Below are positions 5,789 to 11,041 of a stretch of DNA of 11,041 nucleotides, in pieces. Position 1 is the first letter of the stretch. Each line of letters opens with the position of its first letter. The stretch lies in NCBI GenBank assembly GCA_945878355.1, contig CAMCTC010000140.1, positions 1 to 11,041 on the forward strand. Reading direction: 5' to 3'. Source of the stretch: Bordetella parapertussis (GTDB lineage: Bacteria > Pseudomonadota > Gammaproteobacteria > Burkholderiales > Burkholderiaceae_C). Under the pieces are notes generated by a model, which had not been told where the DNA came from, ran no database searches, and was given only the letters and a program-made list of their open reading frames with translations. The position numbers were made by a program, and so were the translations under genes.

Positions 5789-6670
5789 ATGTCCATCGCC
5801 TTGAACCGCACGGTCCAGCCCCTGATCAAGCCTGGCCGCCGCCAGTTCTGCATCACCGCGCTGGGTGCGCTGCTGGGCAGCCCGGCGTTCGCCAGAGCGG
5901 CGGTGACACCGCTGCTCGCGCGTGAGTGGCCTGTCGACGGCGACCCCGCAGGCTTTCTGGTCAGTGAGAAGTTCGACGGTGTTCGCGCCCTGTGGGACGG
6001 CCGGGCGCTGCGTTTTCGCAGCGGCCGCTTGATCAGCGCGCCGCCTTGGTTCAGCGCCAGGCTGCCGGCCCAGCCGCTGGACGGCGAGCTTTGGCTGGGC
6101 CGTGGCCGTTTCGAGGCGCTGTCGGGCTTGGTGCGGCGCCAACAGGTCGACGATGCCGGCTGGCAAGCGCTGCAGTACCAGGTCTTCGAGTTGCCTGCCT
6201 CGGGCGGTCGCTTCGCCGAACGCGCCGCCACGCTGCAATCGCTGTGCGCGCAGGTCGGCTGGCCCGCGCTGCAGGCGGTGTCGCAGCAAGCGGTCGTCAG
6301 CCGCGACGCGCTGCAGCAGCGGCTCGACGAGGTGGTCGCCGCGGGCGGCGAGGGCCTGGTGTTGCACCATGCCGATGCGCCCCAGGCCAGCGGCCGCAGC
6401 CGCTGGCTGTGGAAGCACAAACCGCTGCACGACGCCGAGGCGCTGGTGCTGGCTCACCTGCCGGGCCAAGGCCGTTACGCCGGCCAACTCGGTGCGCTGC
6501 AGGTGCGCACCGACACCGGACAAGTGCTGGCGATCGGTACCGGTTTTTCCGACGCCGACCGGCAGCAGCCGCCGGCGATCGGCCAGCGCGTCACCTACAC
6601 CTATCGCGGCTTGACGGCCGGCGGCGTGCCGCGCTTTGCCAGCTACCTGCGGCCAGCCCATGCCGAATGA
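5789..6670 (+). CDS. ATP-dependent DNA ligase, Lig E type, with Tat-like signal peptide
   Basis: A minimal 293-aa ATP-dependent DNA ligase that seals nicks by a lysine-AMP intermediate. The nucleotidyltransferase domain has motif I EKFDG with catalytic Lys61, the glycine-rich loop and GELWLGRGRF, motif IV GGEGLVL (Glu188) and motif V WKHKP (Lys209, Lys211); an OB-fold follows to the end, with no further domain. This fits Lig E, a proteobacterial family with a signal peptide, thought to act in the periplasm, perhaps on incoming DNA. The N-terminus has KPGRRQF followed by a hydrophobic stretch and AFARA, resembling a twin-arginine (Tat) signal rather than a plain Sec one. ATG 5789 is chosen because GGAGA (5778-5782) precedes it by 6 nt and it gives a clean signal peptide; the in-frame extension to 5678 lacks both. 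Its TGA falls inside the 11-bp repeat array. Confidence 0.9.
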   Translation: MSIALNRTVQPLIKPGRRQFCITALGALLGSPAFARAAVTPLLAREWPVDGDPAGFLVSEKFDGVRALWDGRALRFRSGRLISAPPWFSARLPAQPLDGELWLGRGRFEALSGLVRRQQVDDAGWQALQYQVFELPASGGRFAERAATLQSLCAQVGWPALQAVSQQAVVSRDALQQRLDEVVAAGGEGLVLHHADAPQASGRSRWLWKHKPLHDAEALVLAHLPGQGRYAGQLGALQVRTDTGQVLAIGTGFSDADRQQPPAIGQRVTYTYRGLTAGGVPRFASYLRPAHAE

Positions 6671-6721
6671 CCTGGGGAATGACCCAGCGATGACCCAGCG
6701 ATGACCCGGCGATGACCCGGC
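6666..6721 (+). repeat. 11-bp tandem repeat (GATGACCCRGC)
   Basis: Four units, AATGACCCAGC, GATGACCCAGC and two GATGACCCGGC, cover 6678-6721; a degenerate unit (AATGACCTGGGG, 6666-6677) containing the ligase stop codon precedes them, and GATCTGACG after them may be a fading sixth. ATGAC starts at 6667, 6679, 6690, 6701 and 6712, so the period is about one DNA helical turn. The array fills most of the ligase-sbcB gap. Confidence 0.85.
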
Positions 6722-6746
6722 GATCTGACGTATCGTCGTGACTCCC

Positions 6747-6751
6747 AAGGA
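6747..6751 (+). promoter_or_regulatory. Shine-Dalgarno AAGGA deciding the sbcB start
   Basis: AAGGA lies 8 nt before ATG 6760 and overlaps the alternative ATG 6751, which has no site of its own at a proper distance. This favours translation from 6760. Confidence 0.6.
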
Positions 6752-6759
6752 TGCCCCGC

Positions 6760-8214
6760 ATGAACGACTTCAGCTTTTTCTGGCACGACTACGAGACCTT
6801 CGGCCGCGTGCCGCGGCGCGACCGCCCGGCGCAGTTTGCCGGCATCCGCACCGATGCCGAACTCAACGAGGTCGGCGAGCCGGTGATGCTGTACTGCCAG
6901 CCCGCGCCCGACCAACTGCCCGACCCCGAGAGCTGCTTGCTGACCGGCATCACGCCGCAAACCTGTCTGGAGCGCGGTGTTCCCGAACACCGATTTGCTG
7001 AGCAGGTGCTGGCCGCGCTGGGCGAGCCTGGCACCGTCGGCGTGGGCTACAACACGATCCGTTTTGACGACGAGGTCACGCGCCACTTGTTCTGGCGCAA
7101 CCTGATCGACCCCTATGGCCGTGAGTGGCAGAACGCCTGCGGCCGCTGGGACCTGCTCGATGTGCTGCGCTGCGCCTACGCGCTGCGGCCTGAGGGCATC
7201 GAGTGGCCCTGCCACCCCGATGGCCGGCCCTCGTTCAGGCTCGAGCAGCTGACCGCCGCCAACGGCCTGGCGCACGAGGCCGCCCACGACGCGCTGTCCG
7301 ATGTGCGCGCGACGATCGCGCTGGCGCGACTGGTTCGCGAGCGCCAGCCCAAGCTGTTCGACTTCTGCCTCAAGCTGCGCAAGAAAGAGGCGGTCTGGCA
7401 GGAGATCGGTCCCTTGCCTGGCCAGGCCGGTTGCCGGCCGCTGCTGCACATCTCGGGCATGTACCCGGCTGAGCGCGGCTGCATGGCCATGGTCTGGCCG
7501 CTGGCCTTGCACCCGACCAACAAGAACGAGCTGATCGTCTGGGACCTGGCCTTCGACCCGGCCGAGCTGTTGTCGCTGAACGCCGACACGATGCGCCAGC
7601 GAATGTTCACCAAGACCGACGAGATGCCCGAGGGCATGGCCCGCTTGCCGGTCAAGTCCATCCATGCCAACAAGAGCCCGGTGGTGATCGCCAACCTGAA
7701 GACCTTGGCTGGCCCGATGGCTGAGCGCTGGGGGCTGGACATCGCCGGTGGCCTGGCACGCGCCAGCTGGGCGCGTGACAACGCTGCCGCGCTGGCGGCG
7801 CTGCCCTGGGGCCGGGTGTTCGATCGCGGCGCGCCCACGCAGCCGCCCGATGTCGACGAGGACTTGTACGGTGGCTTCATCGGCGCGGCCGACCGCCGAA
7901 CGCTGGACCGTCTGCGTGGCCTCAGCGCCGAGCAGCTCGCCGCCAAGCGCCCGGCTTTCGACGACCGCAGGCTCGACGAACTGCTGTTTCGCTACCGTGC
8001 CCGCAACTTCGCCAGCACGCTGGACGACGCTGAGCAGGCGCGCTGGCAGCAGCACCGCAGCGAGCGCCTGCACGACGGCGTGGGCGGCGGTGCGACGCTG
8101 GCGCAGTTTTTCGAGCGCATCGATGTGTTGAGCGAGTCTGCCGACGATCGCGGCCAGGCCATCCTGGGTGCGCTCTACGACTACGCCGAGCAGATCGCGC
8201 CCGAGGTCGATTGA
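6760..8214 (+). CDS. sbcB: Exodeoxyribonuclease I
   Basis: Exonuclease I degrades single-stranded DNA 3' to 5' and acts in recombination, mismatch repair and suppression of RecBC defects; it is cytoplasmic and binds SSB. The 484-aa protein (E. coli enzyme about 475) has the DEDDh nuclease set: Asp10 and Glu12 in WHDYETFG, the aspartates of FDDEVTRHLFWRN (Asp103/104), and His176 and Asp181 in HDALSDVRATIALA. The SH3-like and C-terminal exonuclease I domains follow, including the ARNFASTL block and a C-terminal helix rich in Glu/Tyr. ATG 6760 is preferred over 6751 because of the AAGGA spacing. It follows the ligase by about 90 bp of tandem repeat and converges with cpdB, with only 22 bp between stops. 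Independent transcription is likely. Confidence 0.95.
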   Translation: MNDFSFFWHDYETFGRVPRRDRPAQFAGIRTDAELNEVGEPVMLYCQPAPDQLPDPESCLLTGITPQTCLERGVPEHRFAEQVLAALGEPGTVGVGYNTIRFDDEVTRHLFWRNLIDPYGREWQNACGRWDLLDVLRCAYALRPEGIEWPCHPDGRPSFRLEQLTAANGLAHEAAHDALSDVRATIALARLVRERQPKLFDFCLKLRKKEAVWQEIGPLPGQAGCRPLLHISGMYPAERGCMAMVWPLALHPTNKNELIVWDLAFDPAELLSLNADTMRQRMFTKTDEMPEGMARLPVKSIHANKSPVVIANLKTLAGPMAERWGLDIAGGLARASWARDNAAALAALPWGRVFDRGAPTQPPDVDEDLYGGFIGAADRRTLDRLRGLSAEQLAAKRPAFDDRRLDELLFRYRARNFASTLDDAEQARWQQHRSERLHDGVGGGATLAQFFERIDVLSESADDRGQAILGALYDYAEQIAPEVD

Positions 8215-8236
8215 GCGCTGGCGCCTTGTCAGGGAT

Positions 8237-10174
8237 TCAAGGCATCAGCTCGAACAGCGCCGAGCCGTCGCCGTTGTCCTTGACGAGCCGAACCTGCGGG
8301 TAGCGCGCCAGATGGGCGATGGCGCTAGCGCCCGACAGGAACCGCAGCTTGACCCCCGGCACAGCCTGGATGCGCCAGTTGTTGTCGGCGCTGGCGTCTA
8401 GCGTGCCGGCCTCGCGCAGGTAACGCACCAAGGCCTCGCGGGTCTCGTCGGGCGAGTCGACCACGATGCTCTTGCCGTCCAGCCCCGGAAACCGGCCCCC
8501 GCCCGACGCCCGGTAGTTGTTGGTGACGACCAGAAACGGCGTCGACAACGCGATGGGCTGGCCTTGGTAGCGCAAGTCATGGATGCGGTGGGCGTCGGGC
8601 GCGACCAGCTTGCCGTCGAGGCTGTAGCGCGCCGGCTGGGTGACGTCGATGCGGTAGCTCACGCCCTCGAAGCTGTCGAAGTTGTAAGTCTTGAAGCTGT
8701 CGCTGACCAGGTTTTGCTCGGGCGCGCCCTGCGGGTCGATGCGGTTGAACTGGCCGGCCGACATCTCCAGCCATTCGCGCACTGCTGCGCCGGTGATCTT
8801 CACGACCTTGACGGTGTTGGGGTAGACGTACAGGTCGGCAACGTTTCGCACGCTCAAGCGCCCCGCGGGGATGTCGGTGTAGTAGTTCCAGCCCATGCGG
8901 CCACCGGCTTTGAACGGCGATGCCGCCGACAGCAGCGGCAGGCTCTCGTACTCGGTGCCCTGCACCGCGCGCCTGGCGTAGGCGAGCTGGGCCTGGGCGA
9001 TCACTTGCACCGACGGATCGTCGGTCACCTGGGCAAAGTAGCTGGTGATCGGCGTGCGGGTGCTGGCGACATCGCCGCGCACATAAGCCAGTGTCGCGGC
9101 ATGCTCGGCGGCGATCAGTTCGGCGACCATCGGATCGGCAGCCACCAGCGGCTTGCGGCTGGCGCGGTCGGTGATCGGTCGGATCTCGGCCCGGCTGTCG
9201 GCGACCTTCCAGGCGCCCGACGCGTTGTCGAGCTTGAGGTCTATCACCCCGAGGTGGTCACCCCAGCGCCCGGGCATCACCGCCGGCACGCCGTTGATCG
9301 TGCCTTTGGCGATGTCCACCTTGGGGTAATTGGCGAAGAAAGCGCCCGGAAACTCGCCGTGCGAGTGGCCGAACAGGATCGCGTCGATGCCCGGCACCTC
9401 GGCCAGTCGGGCCACTGAATTTTCGGCAAAGCGCGGCGTCTCGCCGCGTTCGAAACCCGAGTGCGGGATCGCGATGACGATCTGCGCGCCCTTGGCCCGC
9501 ATCTCGGGCACCAAGCGGCGGGCGGTCTCCTGGATGTCGCGCACCGTGATCTTGCCTTCCAGGTTCTGCTTGTCCCAGACCATGATTTGCGGCGGCACGA
9601 AACCGATCACGCCGACCTTGACTGCATGCTTGGCGCCGGTCTCGTCGCTGAAGCTGCGGTCCAGGATCACATAAGGCGTGAAAGCGTGGGCGTCGTTGGC
9701 CGGATCGTTGCGACCGGCGTCGAGGTGAACGTTGGCGCTGACATAGGGGAAATTGGCGCCGGCGATGGCCTGGCGCAGGAACGGCAGGCCGTAGTTGAAC
9801 TCATGGTTGCCGATGTTGGCGGCGTCCACGCCGATCGCGTTGAGCACTTTGTAGGCCGGGTGGATCTGGCCTGGCTGCAGCGGCTTGACGCGCGCGACCC
9901 AGTCGCCCAGCGGGTTGCCCTGCAGCAGGTCGCCGTTGTCGAACAGCATCGAGTTGGGCACCTGGGCCCGGGCGGCCTTGATCAAGCTGATGGTCTTGGC
10001 CAAGCCAAAGTCGTCGCTGGGTTTGTCCTGGTAGTAGTCGTAGGCCAGCAGCGTCATGTGCACGTCGGTGGTCTCGAGGATGCGCAGCCGGATCTCTGCG
10101 GCCCAGACCGATGGGGCGACCAGCGCCAGGCAGGCCAGGGTCCAGTGGGCGAGCTTACTTTTCATGGGATTCAT
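8237..10174 (-). CDS. cpdB: 2',3'-cyclic-nucleotide 2'-phosphodiesterase/3'-nucleotidase
   Basis: A periplasmic bifunctional enzyme that opens 2',3'-cyclic nucleotides and removes the 3'-phosphate, salvaging nucleosides and phosphate from RNA breakdown. The 645-aa product matches E. coli CpdB in length (about 647). A Sec signal peptide (KSKLAHWTLACLALVAPSVWA-A-E) ends near residue 26. The metallophosphatase ligands are complete: TTDVH (Asp37, His39), NGDLLQGNP (Asp82), GNHEF (122-126), His238 in PHSG, and GHSH (269-272). The C-terminal nucleotidase domain carries GGRMGWNYYTD, the YPNT block and YNFDSFEGVSYRID, a typical substrate-binding region. ATG 10174 is used; ATG 10165 is equally plausible. 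The frame stays open upstream into the repeat, but that part is not protein-like. TAAGCT on the minus strand (10203-10208) may be its -10 box. Confidence 0.95.
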   Translation of the reverse strand: MNPMKSKLAHWTLACLALVAPSVWAAEIRLRILETTDVHMTLLAYDYYQDKPSDDFGLAKTISLIKAARAQVPNSMLFDNGDLLQGNPLGDWVARVKPLQPGQIHPAYKVLNAIGVDAANIGNHEFNYGLPFLRQAIAGANFPYVSANVHLDAGRNDPANDAHAFTPYVILDRSFSDETGAKHAVKVGVIGFVPPQIMVWDKQNLEGKITVRDIQETARRLVPEMRAKGAQIVIAIPHSGFERGETPRFAENSVARLAEVPGIDAILFGHSHGEFPGAFFANYPKVDIAKGTINGVPAVMPGRWGDHLGVIDLKLDNASGAWKVADSRAEIRPITDRASRKPLVAADPMVAELIAAEHAATLAYVRGDVASTRTPITSYFAQVTDDPSVQVIAQAQLAYARRAVQGTEYESLPLLSAASPFKAGGRMGWNYYTDIPAGRLSVRNVADLYVYPNTVKVVKITGAAVREWLEMSAGQFNRIDPQGAPEQNLVSDSFKTYNFDSFEGVSYRIDVTQPARYSLDGKLVAPDAHRIHDLRYQGQPIALSTPFLVVTNNYRASGGGRFPGLDGKSIVVDSPDETREALVRYLREAGTLDASADNNWRIQAVPGVKLRFLSGASAIAHLARYPQVRLVKDNGDGSALFELMP

Positions 10175-10202
10175 CGTCGATGGGTCCGTTGGGTCAGCGC
10201 GC

Positions 10203-10208
10203 AGCTTA
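10203..10208 (-). promoter_or_regulatory. Possible -10 box (TAAGCT) of cpdB
   Basis: On the minus strand TAAGCT lies 28 bp before the cpdB ATG, the same distance as TAGGCT before the ligase. No good -35 hexamer is found at 16-18 bp, as is common in GC-rich genomes. Confidence 0.3.
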
Positions 10209-10256
10209 GCAAGCGGCCGGCGCTGGCTGGCCGGATGGCGCTGCGCGGTTCGCCGA

Positions 10257-10292
10257 AATATGGCTTGACACGCCCTATCGACATGGCATATT
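10257..10292. promoter_or_regulatory. Inverted repeat around the TumE-like operon promoter
   Basis: AATATG (10257-10262) and CATATT (10287-10292) are perfect 6-bp inverted arms 24 bp apart; between them lies the -35 box, and the right arm is the -10 box. This is where an autoregulating antitoxin would bind, but arms this short can arise by chance. Confidence 0.3.
10265..10292 (+). promoter_or_regulatory. Promoter of the TumE-like toxin-antitoxin operon
   Basis: A consensus-perfect TTGACA (10265-10270) is followed after 16 bp by CATATT (10287-10292; four of six matches). Transcription would begin near 10299, at the edge of repeat copy C, so nearly the whole leader of the operon would be repeat RNA. 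It is the strongest promoter match in the window. Confidence 0.55.
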
Positions 10293-10368
10293 GAGCGCCC
10301 CAAGACCGGCCGAAGCCGGCCGCCCCCCGTGGGGATCAAGCAAAGTGGCAAAGCCACATTTGCTTGAG
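10293..10368 (+). repeat. Structured ~75-bp dispersed repeat, copy C
   Basis: Third copy, in opposite orientation to A and B on the chromosome but in the same orientation relative to the gene that follows. It begins GAGCGCCCCAAGA, has the GGCCG-rich hairpin, CCCCGTGGGG, the intact 12-bp stem AAGCAAAGTGGC / GCCAC-A-TTTGCTT with an AAA loop, and ends GCTTGAG five bases before the toxin ATG at 10374. The GAGAG formed at its end (10366-10370) may serve as Shine-Dalgarno. Confidence 0.9.
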
Positions 10369-10373
10369 AGCCG

Positions 10374-10652
10374 ATGTCGGACGCTGAACTGCTGCTTAGA
10401 AGCCGCAATGCACACGCCGGCGGCGTGGTTGAGATGGTGGTGTGGCGGGTGCCGAGACCGGTACCGCCTGCGGCGCATGCATTCAAATACCGGTTGGTGT
10501 TCGTTCGCGGCGGCGAGCGACTCGTCGGCTACGACAACGAGCGAGGCAAGGGCGATCACAAGCACTTGCTGGGTCAACAAATGGTCTATGTCTTCGTCGA
10601 CATCGATCGATTGATCGCCGACTTTCTTGGTGATGTGGAGAAACTGTCATGA
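10374..10652 (+). CDS. DUF6516 / TumE-like protein, probable toxin
   Basis: A 92-aa protein with the pattern of the DUF6516 family, which current annotation links to TumE-type toxin components: ELLLRSR near the start, VEMVVWRVPRPVPP, HAFKYRLVFVRGGERLVGYDNERGKGDHKH (residues 35-64), and a C-terminal YVFVDIDRLIADFLGDVE. The YDNE-GKGDH-H block is the family signature. The length is complete for the family. Its stop overlaps the start of the next gene by ATGA, typical of a coupled toxin-antitoxin pair. The ATG is preceded by GAGAG only 3 nt away, a poor spacing, and by repeat copy C. The activity is not known to me with certainty; the toxin role is inferred from family and partner. Confidence 0.75.
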   Translation: MSDAELLLRSRNAHAGGVVEMVVWRVPRPVPPAAHAFKYRLVFVRGGERLVGYDNERGKGDHKHLLGQQMVYVFVDIDRLIADFLGDVEKLS

Positions 10653-11032
10653 ACCCAGGCGGGCGTGTACTGAACGTCAAGGTTGGAGAGACCTTGCACG
10701 AGGCGGGTGAGCGCGCTGCCGCGGCGATGAAGGCCGCCGCAGCGGGAAGTCCGTCGGCACCATATTTCGGCGTGAGCTTTGCCGAGGTCCCGCAGATGCT
10801 GGCTGTCTTCACGCCCAAGCGCTGGGAACTGATGGCCGCGCTGCGCCAGTCTGGCCCGCTGACCGTGGCCGATCTGGCACGGCGCCTGGGGCGGCATTAC
10901 AAGAACGTCCACAGCGACATCGGCCAACTCGTCGAGTGGATGGCGGTCGAGCGTGCGGCAGATGGTCAGGTCAGCGTGCCCTGGTCTGAGATTGTGTTGG
11001 ACATGAAACTGCCCGAGCGCGTCGCGGCCTGA
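10649..11032 (+). CDS. HVO_A0114-type winged-helix protein, probable antitoxin
   Basis: A 127-aa protein with an alanine-rich N-terminus (residues 20-33), a linker, and a winged helix-turn-helix: FTPKRWELMAALRQSGPL (54-71), TVADLARRLGRHYKNVHSDI (72-91), then the wing VERAADGQVSVPWSEI (100-115). This matches the HVO_A0114-type putative DNA-binding (MarR/ArsR-like) family regularly found beside DUF6516 genes, where it is taken as antitoxin and autorepressor. Its ATG overlaps the stop of the upstream gene by 4 nt (ATGA), so translation is coupled. It ends 9 nt before the window edge, and whatever follows is unseen. Regulatory partner and operator are inferred; candidate operator arms lie at the promoter. 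Confidence 0.75.
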   Translation: MNPGGRVLNVKVGETLHEAGERAAAAMKAAAAGSPSAPYFGVSFAEVPQMLAVFTPKRWELMAALRQSGPLTVADLARRLGRHYKNVHSDIGQLVEWMAVERAADGQVSVPWSEIVLDMKLPERVAA

Positions 11033-11041
11033 AGTCCTTGC

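Noticed and set aside
5735..6748. 337-aa open frame on the minus strand
   Set aside because: Opposite the ligase, which shows motifs I, IV and V; the antisense product is not family-like.
6643..8073. 476-aa open frame on the minus strand
   Set aside because: Lies opposite sbcB, which has all DEDDh residues; the antisense product is low in recognisable structure and crosses the 11-bp array.
8224..8242. CCTTG-N9-CAAGG hairpin between sbcB and cpdB as terminator
   Set aside because: The stem is only 5 bp with a 9-nt loop and includes the cpdB stop codon; too weak to call.
10175..10486. Upstream extension of cpdB
   Set aside because: It would translate repeat copy C backwards and overlap the TumE-like gene and its promoter; the signal peptide clearly begins at 10174 or 10165.

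Overview
The window is GC-rich DNA (the long genes use mostly G/C third bases) and looks like a betaproteobacterial chromosome, most likely order Burkholderiales. Reasons: an E. coli-type riboflavin synthase, an exonuclease I, a periplasmic-type Lig E DNA ligase, a CpdB of standard proteobacterial length, and the tail of a Bug/TctC solute-binding protein, a family greatly expanded in Burkholderiales. The genus cannot be fixed from the sequence.

Left edge (1-1079): a 14-bp tandem repeat, then a HicAB toxin-antitoxin locus. The hicA frame is broken at a run of eight A's; removing one A restores a textbook HicA C-terminus ending 3 nt before hicB. A degenerate ~37-bp direct repeat lies on either side of the locus. 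A gene-free leader with a perfect 7+7 inverted repeat follows. Metabolic block (1080-5508): a metallo-beta-lactamase-fold hydrolase, riboflavin synthase, then on the other strand a FOXRED1-like FAD oxidoreductase, and an MFS transporter divergent from it. The 353-bp divergent gap holds two head-to-tail copies of a ~75-bp structured repeat, a strong hairpin and a GGGCATG-rich stretch. Directly after the MFS gene is a ~50-codon remnant of a Bug/TctC protein with an internal stop.

DNA metabolism and nucleotide block (5789-10174): a secreted ATP-dependent DNA ligase (Lig E type) with a Tat-like signal peptide, an 11-bp tandem array, exonuclease I (sbcB), and convergent to it cpdB, a periplasmic 2',3'-cyclic phosphodiesterase/3'-nucleotidase. 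Right edge (10265-11032): a second toxin-antitoxin-like operon, a DUF6516/TumE-like protein overlapping by ATGA with an HVO_A0114-type winged-helix protein. A promoter with a perfect TTGACA box is placed so that transcription would start at the edge of a third copy of the ~75-bp repeat, making that repeat almost the entire 5' leader.

The most interesting feature is that repeat. Copies A and C lie immediately upstream of a start codon in the same orientation, and their ends supply the Shine-Dalgarno-like bases (GAGGA, GAGAG). It may be a dispersed element that acts as a structured 5' leader. The metabolic genes otherwise look like ordinary single-gene units rather than one operon.
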